Assembly: GCA_019912545.1 (NCBI GenBank)
Contig: JAIOIK010000094.1
Coordinates: 1 to 48,265, forward strand
DNA length: 48,265 nt
Direction of reading: 5' to 3'
Source of the DNA: Ignavibacteria bacterium
GTDB lineage: Bacteria; Bacteroidota; Ignavibacteria; Tepidaquicellales; OLB5
Part shown: one piece after another, positions 1 through 8,325 of the stretch
How the letters are laid out: every line of letters begins with the position of its first letter
Position numbering within the stretch: position 1 is the first letter of the stretch
The notes under the pieces: model-generated
Seen by the model: the letters and a program-made list of their open reading frames with translations, nothing else
What the model was told of the DNA's origin: nothing
The model's database searches: none
Position numbers and translations under genes: made by a program

Positions 1-264
1 CAAAGACGCTAAGCCGCAAAGAAAAGCATGAACTTCTTCTATGCCAATTCTTAACATATCCCCCTTTGCTTTTGAAAAGGGGGGAAGGCAAGCTGCAATA
101 TTCGTACAGTGTAGTTTGACCAAATATCCTGTACGACGCAAATCACTAATGGGGGTTCAGTTTCTAAACTAAAGAAGATTGGGAGCAGCTAACATTTGAT
201 AGCATATTGCATGACTTAAACAATAGAATCTTTCTGCCTTCTCACTTTTTATTTTTTACTTCAA
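1..264. other. Intergenic, no gene seen
   Basis: This stretch lies downstream of lexA and I see no credible coding frame. It opens with a CGCTAAG-CGCAAAG-type phrase. It also holds a C-rich/G-rich inverted pair around 60-93 (CCCCCTTT facing AAAGGGGG) that could fold into a hairpin. No clear terminator for lexA is visible. Confidence 0.5.
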
Positions 265-885
265 TCAAAACAAAGTCAAATCCCTCGTCAACCCCACAAC
301 AATTCCCAGTATCTTAAATGGTTGCCGAATTGCATTATACTTATTATTTGCCGGCTGCAAAAACGGCGCGCCTCCGTTCTTCCGGAATATCTTCACGGTC
401 ACTTCTTCATCAAGCAGGGCAACCACTATTTCACCATCATCTGCGGTATTTTGTTTACGCACAATAAGTCTGTCTTTCTCGACAATCTTCTTATCTATCA
501 TACTATCTCCGCGCACGGTTACGGAAAATAATTCTCCCGATGCCCGCCTGGGCTTATCAATAGTAATGTAACCTTCGATGTTATTATCCGCAAAGATCGG
601 CTCACCGGCCGCAACATTGCCATATAATGGAATAACCAGAGTATCTCTTCCGGTTTTAATTATCTCTGCTGAATGTTCATCTTTAATTCGCAGCCCGCGG
701 GCAATACCTTCTGTCTTTTCAATTGAGCCCTTTTTTATCAGCGCCGAAACTGCCTGCTGTATGGCATTAACATTCACATTAAAATGCTTCGCTATTTCTT
801 TGTAGGTGGGGGAGTATGAATTTTCTGCAATGAACTTCTTTATGAATTCAACTATCTTCGACTGTTTTTTTGTGAGTTTTTTCAT
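265..885 (-). CDS. lexA: LexA repressor (SOS regulator, S24 autoprotease)
   Basis: Transcriptional repressor of the SOS regulon that cleaves itself when RecA filaments form on damaged DNA. At 206 aa it has normal LexA length. Residues 1-65 form the winged-helix DNA-binding domain and residues 85-206 the S24 peptidase domain. The scissile bond is Ala93-Gly94 (context NVAAGEP), with catalytic Ser128 in RGDSM and Lys165 in VTVKIF, so the protein should be active. It is transcribed away from the DUF5131 gene at 1011, and the 125-bp gap between them holds two LexA operators. One operator overlaps the predicted -7 box of lexA, so autoregulation is expected. The start is the ATG at 885, just downstream of the operators. 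Confidence 0.95.
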   Translation of the reverse strand: MKKLTKKQSKIVEFIKKFIAENSYSPTYKEIAKHFNVNVNAIQQAVSALIKKGSIEKTEGIARGLRIKDEHSAEIIKTGRDTLVIPLYGNVAAGEPIFADNNIEGYITIDKPRRASGELFSVTVRGDSMIDKKIVEKDRLIVRKQNTADDGEIVVALLDEEVTVKIFRKNGGAPFLQPANNKYNAIRQPFKILGIVVGLTRDLTLF

Positions 886-897
886 ATGACTTATTTA

Positions 898-928
898 CTG
901 TATTTATATACAGTGTATAAATATACAG
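898..928. promoter_or_regulatory. Tandem LexA operators (two SOS boxes)
   Basis: Two boxes are visible. At 898-913 the sequence is CTGT-ATTTATAT-ACAG, a perfect CTGT-N8-ACAG site of the E. coli type. At 913-928 it is GTGT-N8-ACAG, sharing one base with the first. The second box covers the predicted lexA -7 element. Known LexA operators have this spacing; occupancy is inferred. Confidence 0.85.
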
Positions 929-948
929 TATAATTATAGAAAAGTCAA
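918..948 (-). promoter_or_regulatory. Predicted lexA promoter
   Basis: Read on the minus strand: TTG (948-946), 20-nt spacer, TATATTTA (925-918). This matches the Bacteroidota-type pattern TTG-N19/20-TAnnTTTG except for the last base. The -7 box lies inside the second LexA operator, which would let LexA block its own promoter. Confidence 0.5.
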
Positions 949-964
949 CATTGAAATAATATTA

Positions 965-994
965 TTGCAAATGGAAGTTGTTATAGTAATTTTG
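965..994 (+). promoter_or_regulatory. Predicted promoter of the DUF5131 gene
   Basis: TTG at 965-967, 19-nt spacer, TAATTTTG at 987-994: an exact fit to TTG-N19-TAnnTTTG. It ends 16 bp before the ATG at 1011. The LexA boxes end about 36 bp upstream of the -33 element, so any repression of this promoter would be from upstream rather than by direct overlap. Confidence 0.6.
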
Positions 995-1010
995 CATATA
1001 ATAAATAACT

Positions 1011-1742
1011 ATGGCACAATCATCTATAGAGTGGACTGAATTAACGTGGAATCCAACCACCGGATGCACAAAAATATCGCAGGGTTGTAAGTTCTGCTAT
1101 GCAGAAGTTATGACAAGACGTTTGAAAGCAATGGGAATCGAAAAATATAAGGATGGATTCAAAGTCAGAATTCACCCTGAAACATTGCGTATTCCTTATA
1201 CATGGAAGTCATCGAAGATAGTGTTTGTTAATTCTATGAGCGATCTGTTCCATGAGGATATTCCGCTTAGTTTTATCAAACAGGTATTTAAGGTTATGAA
1301 TGAAAACTCTCAGCATGTTTTCCAGGTTTTAACCAAACGTGCTGAAAGGCTGCTTGAAGTTCATAAGGAGTTACATTGGTCGCATAATATCTGGATGGGA
1401 GTTTCTGTTGAGGATGAAAAAGTTGTAAGCAGAATTGATTTCTTGAGAAAGACAAAAGCCAAGGTCAAGTTCCTTTCATGTGAACCATTAATCGGACCGC
1501 TTGAGAATATGAATCTTAAAGGAATTGATTGGGTTATTGTTGGCGGCGAAAGTGGTCACAAACCCAGAAAGATGGAACCTGATTGGGTTCTGGATATTCA
1601 GGATCAATGCACTAAAGCCAATATTGCGTTTTTCTTTAAGCAATGGGGCGGGCGTAATAAAAAGGCTGCAGGCAGACTTCTTAATGAGAGAACCTATGAT
1701 GAAATGCCGCGACAATATGAAGCACTTGAAGAATCTTTTTAA
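1011..1742 (+). CDS. Phage Gp37/Gp68 family (DUF5131) three-cysteine protein
   Basis: A 243-aa protein of the Gp37/Gp68 (DUF5131) family, which occurs in phages and in bacterial chromosomes. The N-terminus carries the family signature: WNPTTGC (Cys19), then SQGCKFCYA (Cys26, Cys29), a C-x6-C-x2-C cluster likely to bind an Fe-S cluster or metal. The middle has [11 protein letters not shown] and WVIVGGESG, both typical of the family. Its biochemical role is not established. Some family members sit beside a TcmP-type partner; none is seen here. The neighbour is lexA with shared control DNA, which suggests a DNA-damage-linked role. It is followed after 108 bp by a small protein. Confidence 0.8.
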   Translation: MAQSSIEWTELTWNPTTGCTKISQGCKFCYAEVMTRRLKAMGIEKYKDGFKVRIHPETLRIPYTWKSSKIVFVNSMSDLFHEDIPLSFIKQVFKVMNENSQHVFQVLTKRAERLLEVHKELHWSHNIWMGVSVEDEKVVSRIDFLRKTKAKVKFLSCEPLIGPLENMNLKGIDWVIVGGESGHKPRKMEPDWVLDIQDQCTKANIAFFFKQWGGRNKKAAGRLLNERTYDEMPRQYEALEESF

Positions 1743-1845
1743 TCTGTTAATCTGTTGAAATCGGGCAGCGCCTGATTGGGGCACCCCCTGGGTCAATCCC
1801 GCTTTCGGGATAATCTGTTAATCTTCTAATCTTCTAATCTGTAAT
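1741..1845. repeat. Short tandem repeat and hairpin between the DUF5131 gene and the 90-aa gene
   Basis: Repeated TAATCT-containing octamers (TTAATCTG, CTAATCTT) occupy 1741-1757 and 1811-1845, on both sides of a hairpin at 1797-1811 (ATCCCG, CTT loop, CGGGAT). The hairpin resembles the TCCCGC-type elements at 28039 and 46913. It could be a terminator or an inserted repeat unit. Confidence 0.5.
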
Positions 1846-1850
1846 CCAAA

Positions 1851-2123
1851 ATGGCCTACACACAAAACCAGGTATATAAACCCATTGAAGTGATCTCGCA
1901 CTTCCATAATTCAACAGTGAATATCCTAAAATTCAAATGGGATAACCGGACTTATAAGGTCTCCAAGATCGCCAATATATGGCGGCTGCCGGATAATGAA
2001 GAAGGGTTCAAAACGCACTTTACCGTGATTTGCGATGAAGCGGGTATAATCTGCGAATTATCTTTCTACCACAAATGCCTTAAATGGGAAATCGTGCAGT
2101 ATGATTCGCTGGAATTGAGCTGA
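1851..2123 (+). CDS. Small protein of unknown function in the lexA cassette
   Basis: A 90-aa soluble protein with no signal peptide or membrane segment. It reads as a compact beta-rich domain: PIEVISH, then LKFKWDNRTYKVSKIANIW, a FTVICDEAGIICELSFY strand pair, and KWEIVQYD. The pattern 'specificity strand, W-x-x-R-T-Y-x-V, trailing W' reminds me of the DUF6504-type small domains found near Y-family polymerase genes, but I cannot confirm that without a search. It lies 108 bp downstream of the DUF5131 gene on the same strand and may be co-transcribed with it. The ATG at 1851 has no obvious ribosome binding site. Confidence 0.6.
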   Translation: MAYTQNQVYKPIEVISHFHNSTVNILKFKWDNRTYKVSKIANIWRLPDNEEGFKTHFTVICDEAGIICELSFYHKCLKWEIVQYDSLELS

Positions 2124-2173
2124 AAACCTGCTGATATTAAGATCACTAAAAATCCCTATACCCAATTTATAAA

Positions 2174-2204
2174 TTGAAAAAAACTCAAAAAATCCCTATT
2201 TTTA
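2174..2204 (+). promoter_or_regulatory. Possible pckG promoter
   Basis: TTG at 2174-2176, 20-nt spacer, TATTTTTA at 2197-2204. The last base departs from TAnnTTTG. It would give a leader of about 100 nt before the pckG ATG. Confidence 0.35.
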
Positions 2205-2315
2205 CATAATGATTTACAAAAATCTGTAGAATGGAACGGCTTTGATGAGGAAGTGGGCTGAATTCATTTTTACACTTTCAAGTTCAGTTTAAACTTAAAT
2301 TTAATCCCGAGGAAA

Positions 2316-4097
2316 ATGACAAACAATCAAAAGTTGAAAGACTGGGTTCAGCAAATGGCAGAACTCTGCCAGGCAGATTCAGTCCACTGGTGCGATGGTT
2401 CTGAAGAAGAAAACAAGAAATTAATAAATGACTGTGTTAAAAGCGGTCAGTTTGTTCCGCTGAAAAAAAGGGAAAACAGCTATTGGGTGGTGTCTGACCC
2501 AAGTGATGTTGCCCGTGTTGAAGATAAAACCTTTATCTGTTCCGAAAAGAAAGAAGATGCCGGACCTACCAATAACTGGATGGATCCCAAAGAAATGAAA
2601 GGCATCCTGAACGGGATTTTTAAAGGATGCATGAAAGGCCGCACGATGTATGTTATTCCTTTCAGCATGGGTCCGCTTGGCTCTAATATCGCGCATATTG
2701 GCGTTGAGCTTACCGACTCTCCCTACGTTGTAATTAATATGAGAATCATGACACGCATCGGGCAGAAAGTGCTTGATGTGCTTGGAGAAAAAGGTGAATT
2801 CGTTCCGGCGATGCACTCAGTCGGTTATCCTTTAACAGAAGGCAAAAAAGATGTTACATGGCCGTGCAGTACAACAAAGTACATTGTACACTTCCCCGAA
2901 GATAAAGCTATCTGGTCATATGGAAGTGGTTACGGTGGTAATGCGCTGCTTGGAAAGAAATGTTTTGCGCTTAGAATAGCTTCAGTTCTTGCAAGAGAGC
3001 AGGGCTGGCTTGCCGAGCATATGCTTATACTTGGTGTTACACCTCCCGGCGGCGAAAAGAAATATATTGCTGCTGCATTTCCTTCGGCTTGCGGTAAAAC
3101 AAACCTTGCAATGCTTACTCCTTCGATTCCCGGGTGGAAAGTTGAAACTGTAGGTGATGATATTGCATGGATGAAGTTCGGCGATGACGGAATGCTTCAT
3201 GCTATTAATCCTGAGTACGGATTCTTCGGTGTTGCACCGGGTACTTCTATGAAAACAAATGCCAATGCAATGCTATCTGCAACGAAAAATTCAATTTTTA
3301 CAAACGTTGCTTATACTGATGACGGCGATGTTTGGTGGGAAGGAATGACCGATGAAAAACCGGCTCACTTGATTGACTGGCATAAAAAAGACTGGACTCC
3401 AGAAAGCAAAGAACTCTCTTCACACCCCAATTCACGTTTCACTGCTCCGGCTTCTCAGTGTCCGGTAATTGATCCGGCATGGGAAGATCCCAAAGGCGTG
3501 CCGATCTCAGCATTCCTCTTTGGCGGCAGGCGCGCATCATTTGTTCCGCTGATAACTGAGGCTTATGACTGGAATCACGGAGTATATATGGGCTCATCCT
3601 GCTCTTCTGAAATGACAGCGGCAGCGGCTGGTACTGTTGGCAAATTAAGGCACGACCCCTTTGCTATGCTGCCTTTCTGCGGCTACCATATGGGGGATTA
3701 CTTTAATCACTGGATCAGCATGGGCAAGAACCACGATAACAGCAAGCTTCCTAAGATATTCTATGTAAACTGGTTCCGCAAAGATGAAAACGGCAAGTTC
3801 ATGTGGCCCGGTTATGGTGATAATATCCGCGCAATCAAGTGGGCTATCGAGAGAGTCATAGGTACAGGTAAAGCAGTTGATGCGCCAATAGGGAGATTGC
3901 CCGAAGTTGATTCGTTTGATGTATCGGGACTTGATATCACAAAAGAACAACTGAAGAAGTTATTTACTGTTGATAAAGAACATGGAATTGCAGAGCTTGA
4001 AGAAATGCGCGAGTATTACAAAATATTCGGCGACAAGCTTCCTGCAGAACTAACAGCAGAAATAGATAAAGCCGAAAAGCGATATAAAGATTCATAA
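2316..4097 (+). CDS. pckG: Phosphoenolpyruvate carboxykinase (GTP)
   Basis: Converts oxaloacetate and GTP to phosphoenolpyruvate, CO2 and GDP (EC 4.1.1.32), the entry step of gluconeogenesis; it can run anaplerotically. At 593 aa it fits the GTP class (about 600 aa) rather than the ATP class (about 530 aa). The P-loop FPSACGKTN at 255-263 contains the hyper-reactive Cys259 and Lys261 typical of GTP-PEPCK. Also visible are the substrate region [20 protein letters not shown] (about 201-220) and the guanine-binding stretch [11 protein letters not shown]. The ATG is preceded by CCCGAGGAAA, a plausible ribosome binding site. It stands alone, with a terminator just after the stop. Confidence 0.96.
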   Translation: MTNNQKLKDWVQQMAELCQADSVHWCDGSEEENKKLINDCVKSGQFVPLKKRENSYWVVSDPSDVARVEDKTFICSEKKEDAGPTNNWMDPKEMKGILNGIFKGCMKGRTMYVIPFSMGPLGSNIAHIGVELTDSPYVVINMRIMTRIGQKVLDVLGEKGEFVPAMHSVGYPLTEGKKDVTWPCSTTKYIVHFPEDKAIWSYGSGYGGNALLGKKCFALRIASVLAREQGWLAEHMLILGVTPPGGEKKYIAAAFPSACGKTNLAMLTPSIPGWKVETVGDDIAWMKFGDDGMLHAINPEYGFFGVAPGTSMKTNANAMLSATKNSIFTNVAYTDDGDVWWEGMTDEKPAHLIDWHKKDWTPESKELSSHPNSRFTAPASQCPVIDPAWEDPKGVPISAFLFGGRRASFVPLITEAYDWNHGVYMGSSCSSEMTAAAAGTVGKLRHDPFAMLPFCGYHMGDYFNHWISMGKNHDNSKLPKIFYVNWFRKDENGKFMWPGYGDNIRAIKWAIERVIGTGKAVDAPIGRLPEVDSFDVSGLDITKEQLKKLFTVDKEHGIAELEEMREYYKIFGDKLPAELTAEIDKAEKRYKDS

Positions 4098-4117
4098 GAT
4101 TCATCAGATTTCGAAAT

Positions 4118-4150
4118 GAAAGGGAGGCTGCAGTGGGCGTCCCTTTTTAT
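4118..4150 (+). terminator. Rho-independent terminator after pckG
   Basis: AAAGGGA (4119-4125) faces TCCCTTT (4140-4146), followed by TTATTT. It lies about 20 bp past the pckG stop codon. Confidence 0.7.
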
Positions 4151-4381
4151 TTCAGGTATATATGTATATATAAAGACTGACTCAAAGACTCGAAGGCACA
4201 ATAGAGCCAAATTCACAAAGTTCTGCAAAAAAGCAAATTAATTGCATAATTGATTCTCCCCCTGCAAGGAGGAGTAAGAGGGGTTAACTTGCCAAATGGG
4301 TCTTAAAGAAGTAAATTAGTGTACCTTTTTTGCTCTCAATAATTGATATATTATGATATATTTGTTAAAATAGAAAATATA

Positions 4382-4573
4382 ATGAACAATCTTAATATTA
4401 AGAAATCTGTAAAAGATTTGATTGACAAACTGCCCGAAGATTCAAATTACGCAGATATTATTGCTGAGATCTATTTTAAACAGCAGGTTGAAGAAGGCAT
4501 TGTTGAATTAAATAATGGTAAAGGTATCTCGCACGAAGAAGTTAAGCGTAGGCTGGCAAAGTGGCTAAAATAG
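4382..4573 (+). CDS. Putative antitoxin of a ParE/RelE-type pair
   Basis: A 63-aa acidic protein (MNNLNIKKSVKDLIDKLPED...). I prefer the ATG at 4382 to an upstream in-frame ATG at 4343, because a TATATTTG -7-like box (4357-4364) lies between them and the upstream start would fall in the promoter. The C-terminal half, EEGIVELNNGKGISHEEVKRRLAKWL, is the 'E-x-G-x-G-I-S-H-E-E-V' tail common to small antitoxins that partner RelE/ParE toxins. The gene overlaps the toxin start by 13 bp, which suggests translational coupling. Its own DNA-binding ability is not evident. Confidence 0.75.
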   Translation: MNNLNIKKSVKDLIDKLPEDSNYADIIAEIYFKQQVEEGIVELNNGKGISHEEVKRRLAKWLK

Positions 4574-4848
4574 AAATTGTTTGGTCACCAAAATCATTGG
4601 GTAATCTGGAAGAAATTGCTGAATTTATATCTCTGAATTCTCCATTATACGCACCCATTTTTGTCCAAAAGAAAGTTAGTTCAGTTGAAAGGCTGATTGA
4701 TTTCCCCCTTTCAGGAAGAATAGTCCCGGAGTTTAATATTGAGTCAATCCGTGAAGTGATATTTCACAATTACAGAATTGTATATAGGATAAATATAGAA
4801 CAAATTGAAATTGTCCTTGTTACTCACGGATCACGAATAATAAATTAA
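4561..4848 (+). CDS. ParE/RelE-type toxin
   Basis: A 95-aa protein of the RelE/ParE fold: VWSPKSLGNLEEIAEFI near the N-terminus, FPLSGRIVPEF in the middle, and REVIFHNYRIVYRI followed by IEIVLVTHGSR at the C-terminus. The 'G-R-x-V-P-E' and 'R-x-x-x-x-x-x-Y-R-I-x-Y' blocks are typical of ParE-like toxins. It starts at GTG (4561) inside the end of the antitoxin gene. ParE members poison gyrase and RelE members cleave mRNA; the sequence alone does not say which applies here. Nothing indicates decay. Confidence 0.85.
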   Translation: MAKIEIVWSPKSLGNLEEIAEFISLNSPLYAPIFVQKKVSSVERLIDFPLSGRIVPEFNIESIREVIFHNYRIVYRINIEQIEIVLVTHGSRIIN

Positions 4849-4904
4849 TTTATTTGATTGTCTTCAAAATTAACAACGACACATGAATCGGCATTTATGT
4901 ATTT

Positions 4905-5420
4905 TTACTCACTCACACTCTTCTCAATCATTCCTTCAAGCCCCTCATCTTCCGGGTGACCAACAAACACTATGTTACCGGATTTATTTACAATAAAACA
5001 TATCGGCAGGCGGAAATTCGATCCGCTGGCACCGTCCCAATCGTTTTGCATAGAAAGGTCAGTATCAGAAGCCACGCGGTACTTCATCTCATCACCGCGT
5101 TTCAGCATAAATTTATCCAGCTTTTCCCGCCCATCAAACTCATGGCTGGCAACACCTATCACGATCAGGTCCTTTGATGAATATTTCTCCTGTATTGCAC
5201 TTAAGTGCGGAATATTTGCAATGCATGGGCCGCACCATGTACCCCAAAACTCAACAAGGTAAACTTTCCCGCTTTCAAAACTTGTTACAGGATCACCTTT
5301 AAGCCATTCTTCAACGGTCATATTTGGTGCTTTATCACCGACTTTTGTTCCGGATTGAGCGAATATGAATGGAAAACAATTTAAGAGGGCAAACAAAAGC
5401 AGTGCTGCTCTAATCATCAA
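4905..5420 (-). CDS. TlpA/ResA-like thioredoxin-fold protein, exported
   Basis: A 171-aa thioredoxin-fold protein. Residues 1-21 form a signal peptide (MMIRAALLLFALLNCFPFIFA, then QSG). The redox motif CGPC is at Cys63-Cys66 in the context EFWGTWCGPC. The region VGDKAPNMTVEEWLKGDPV and a late cis-Pro segment (FRLPICFIV) match AhpC/TSA-TlpA-type proteins. A periplasmic thiol:disulfide role, such as reducing cytochrome c maturation factors or cell-envelope proteins, is likely, but no partner gene is near. It is monocistronic. Confidence 0.85.
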   Translation of the reverse strand: MMIRAALLLFALLNCFPFIFAQSGTKVGDKAPNMTVEEWLKGDPVTSFESGKVYLVEFWGTWCGPCIANIPHLSAIQEKYSSKDLIVIGVASHEFDGREKLDKFMLKRGDEMKYRVASDTDLSMQNDWDGASGSNFRLPICFIVNKSGNIVFVGHPEDEGLEGMIEKSVSE

Positions 5421-5606
5421 ATATGATATATTAAGTTATTTAAAGAATACTTATTAGATGAACCAATTATGAAAAGGGTTGCATGAATTGTCGCTCAAAG
5501 AAGAATATCAGCCCCTTATCCTGAAGTGCTCAAATGTAGAAGTCAGGTCTGTGATGCTGAACAAATTGTGAACGTCAATCGTTTCACATTTCACGATTCA
5601 CAAAAA

Positions 5607-6020
5607 CTACTTTTTACTTAATAAATCCCTTATCTCAGCGAGTAATTTCTCTTCACCAGTCGGCCCGGGCGGAGCGGCCGGAACATCTTCTTTTCGTTTC
5701 ATGCTGTTAAACATCTTCACAAATAAGAAAATAGCAGCGGCAATTATGACAAAATCAATTCCTGTCTGAATGAAATTTCCATAGTTCAATGTGACTGCCT
5801 CAATTACTTTTCCGCTAGGGTCGGTTGAAGCTTCCTTCATCACTATCTTTAGCGCGGTAAAATTCACACCTCCAAGTATCAGGCCCAGGGGAGGCATAAT
5901 TATATCTTCTACAACCGATGATACGATCTTCCCAAACGCAGCGCCAATTATTACACCAACAGCAAGATCAACAACATTGCCCTTTGATATGAATTCTTTG
6001 AATTCTTTAAACAAGCCCAT
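5607..6020 (-). CDS. mscL: Large-conductance mechanosensitive channel MscL
   Basis: Inner-membrane channel that opens under extreme membrane tension and releases solutes during hypo-osmotic shock. It is 137 aa, the normal length. The N-terminus [33 protein letters not shown] contains the amphipathic helix and the glycine-rich pore-lining TM1, which are highly conserved. TM2 ([19 protein letters not shown]) follows a periplasmic loop. The C-terminal bundle ends in [15 protein letters not shown], as in most MscL proteins. Confidence 0.96.
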   Translation of the reverse strand: MGLFKEFKEFISKGNVVDLAVGVIIGAAFGKIVSSVVEDIIMPPLGLILGGVNFTALKIVMKEASTDPSGKVIEAVTLNYGNFIQTGIDFVIIAAAIFLFVKMFNSMKRKEDVPAAPPGPTGEEKLLAEIRDLLSKK

Positions 6021-6183
6021 ATTATTCAGTTATTTATTTTTAGAATTAGCCAATTATAGCAAGTTTTCCAAAGTTTTGAAATGCAAAATATCAGAAATGT
6101 AAGTTCATTTACTTGAATTTTAAAGACTTGTTTATCGTCTATCTGATAAATCGCTATAGATAATTAGAAAAATATGTGTTAAT

Positions 6184-8079
6184 ATGCAACTGAACATGAA
6201 TAAAGCCAGCAGTAAATCCATACAAGAACTTCAATCAGAACTAGAAGCCCTGAAAAGGAAAAATGAAGATCTGCAGAAGCAGCTGGATACTTATGACTTC
6301 TCCTTATTCGGTTATCCCAAAGTAGTTGAAAATGCACCAATTGCATTTACCCGTGTACTTGAAAACACTCAGGGTTTTGCGCTCATCAACAAGGAATTCA
6401 CACGTCAATCAGGCTACTCCCGCGAAGAATTCAATGCCCGCACAGATGAAGATATTCTGGCAAGCATTCATCCCGAAGATAAAGACGGTTTCTTAAATGC
6501 GCATGGAGTTTGGTGTGATAATAAATTCAAAGATACTTTCCGGTATATTTACCGAATAATAAACCGCGAAAATAAGATTCTCTGGCTCGATGTCTATTAT
6601 TATGCCGAGTTGGATTCCGAAGGCAGGCCCTACGCAATCGATCAGATCTATGTTGATATAACCGATAGGGTTAATGCCCAGGAGAAGCTCCGTGAAAGTG
6701 AAGATAAATACAGAAGACTGACTGATTCTGTTCCGGCTGCGATCTTCATCTTTTCAGACAACAAATTCATTTATGGAAATGACTATTCATTTACTCTTAC
6801 AGGTTTTTCTTTGAACGAACTATATGAAATGAATTTCTGGGACCTTGTTCACCCGGATCATAAAGAAGTTGCAAGAGACAGGGGGTTTGCCAGGCTGAAA
6901 GGTGAGGATGTTCCCTCCAGGTATGAAATTAAAATTCTTGACAGAAACGGGAATGTGAAATGGCTCGATTATACCGGTACAAATATTGATTATATGGGTA
7001 AGCCGTCAGTTCTTGGAATTGCCTATGATATAACCGAACTGAAAAGTACTCAGCAGGCATTGATAGATAGCGAACTTAAATACAGAACGCTGATTGAAAG
7101 CATGAGTGAAGTTATTATTTATGTTGATAATCATGACAAAGTAATATTTGTAAATGATAATGCCATCAGGTTTTTCGGATATACAAAGCAGGAACTTATT
7201 GGCGCTAATGCAGCCGAACTGCTGGTAGTTGATGAGTATAAGAAATTTATCAAAGATAAGATAAAACTGCGTAAACAGGGATCAAAAGATAAGTACGAAG
7301 TGATGATGAAAAAAAAATCGGGTGAGTTGATGTGGGTAGAAATATCAGGGGCACCTCTTAAAGATGCAGAAGGAAACATAATCGGATCGATCGGGATTCA
7401 TAGCAATATCACAGATAGAAAACATTACGAAGATAATATCGAAAAATCCCTTAAGCAAAAAGAGCTTCTGCTCAAGGAAATTCACCACAGGGTAAAAAAT
7501 AACCTTCAGATAATTTCGAGCCTGATAAAGCTTCAATCAGCGCACATTAAAGATGTTGAAATCCATAACCTGTTTTCCGAAAGCCAGAACAGGATAAAAA
7601 CTATGGCTCTTATTCATGAAAAACTGTACCGCTCAACCGATCTTTCTGTGATTGAATTTTACGATTACATCAAGAACCTTGTTTACAGCCTTTACTCAAC
7701 TTATGGCACTAATATTAATAAAGTAAAGCCCGTAATTGAATTCACAAGCATTTACCTGGATATCGATACTTCGATTCCATGCGGTTTAATAGTTAATGAG
7801 CTGATCAGCAATTGCCTAAAGTATGCTTTCCCCGATGGAAGGGAAGGAAGCATATTTATCAATCTTACTGAAAGCGAAACCGGAAATTATGAAATGACAA
7901 TTCGTGATGACGGCGTCGGGATTCCGCCGCAGGTGAACTTCAACAATACTTCCAGCCTTGGGCTAAAACTTGTAAAGATACTTGCCGAGCAATTAGGCGG
8001 CAAAGTTGAGTTATTCAGGCAAAATGGCACGGAATTCAGAATCTCTTTCAAAAAACTGAACTATCTAAAAAGAACCTAA
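6184..8079 (+). CDS. Soluble PAS-PAS-PAS sensor histidine kinase, HisKA_2 type
   Basis: A 631-aa cytoplasmic signalling kinase with no membrane segment. A short coiled coil (about 8-37) precedes three PAS domains (about 45-165, 172-288, 296-415). Each PAS ends in a DITD/DITE/NITD-type PAC motif. The HisKA_2 dimerisation domain carries the phospho-acceptor in EIHHRVKNN (His434 or His435), followed by a HATPase_c domain with N-box NELISNCLKYAF, G1 box DDGVGIP and G2 box SSLGLKLV. This class usually signals to stand-alone response regulators; none is adjacent. The ATG at 6184 or the one at 6196 could be used. Confidence 0.9.
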   Translation: MQLNMNKASSKSIQELQSELEALKRKNEDLQKQLDTYDFSLFGYPKVVENAPIAFTRVLENTQGFALINKEFTRQSGYSREEFNARTDEDILASIHPEDKDGFLNAHGVWCDNKFKDTFRYIYRIINRENKILWLDVYYYAELDSEGRPYAIDQIYVDITDRVNAQEKLRESEDKYRRLTDSVPAAIFIFSDNKFIYGNDYSFTLTGFSLNELYEMNFWDLVHPDHKEVARDRGFARLKGEDVPSRYEIKILDRNGNVKWLDYTGTNIDYMGKPSVLGIAYDITELKSTQQALIDSELKYRTLIESMSEVIIYVDNHDKVIFVNDNAIRFFGYTKQELIGANAAELLVVDEYKKFIKDKIKLRKQGSKDKYEVMMKKKSGELMWVEISGAPLKDAEGNIIGSIGIHSNITDRKHYEDNIEKSLKQKELLLKEIHHRVKNNLQIISSLIKLQSAHIKDVEIHNLFSESQNRIKTMALIHEKLYRSTDLSVIEFYDYIKNLVYSLYSTYGTNINKVKPVIEFTSIYLDIDTSIPCGLIVNELISNCLKYAFPDGREGSIFINLTESETGNYEMTIRDDGVGIPPQVNFNNTSSLGLKLVKILAEQLGGKVELFRQNGTEFRISFKKLNYLKRT

Positions 8080-8230
8080 ATAACATAATTGTAGATAGTA
8101 TGTTCGTGCCACGAATATTTCGACTCAATATTTCAGGTTTTATCATTTCTATATCAAAACAGTCATTTTATTAAATACTTGTTTTCGTGGCATGAATCAG
8201 ATAGAAGGATAATCAGGATATTCAATAGAA
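8080..8230. repeat. Intergenic region with an inverted TTCGTG-C-CACGAA element
   Basis: A palindrome TTCGTG-C-CACGAA occurs around 8103-8115, and a related TTTTCGTGGCATGAA about 70 bp downstream. Variants of the same GCCACGAAT phrase appear near 37612 and 40869. No gene is visible. Confidence 0.4.
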
Positions 8231-8261
8231 TTGCAAATATTTCAATAAAAGCGTAATTTTA
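8231..8261 (+). promoter_or_regulatory. Predicted clpC promoter
   Basis: TTG at 8231-8233, 20-nt spacer, TAATTTTA at 8254-8261, one mismatch from TAnnTTTG. It ends 4 bp before the first in-frame ATG (8266), which argues that translation really starts at the ATG at 8326. Confidence 0.5.
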
Positions 8262-8325
8262 GCCAATGGGAATTATTTTTAACCATAAATGGTTGAAAAT
8301 AGTGAAACAATTAAAATACTATAAT

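Noticed and set aside
1741-1845. Possible CRISPR-like array of TAATCT repeats
   Set aside because: Units are about 8 bp with no spacers of constant length and no cas genes; it is a simple tandem repeat.
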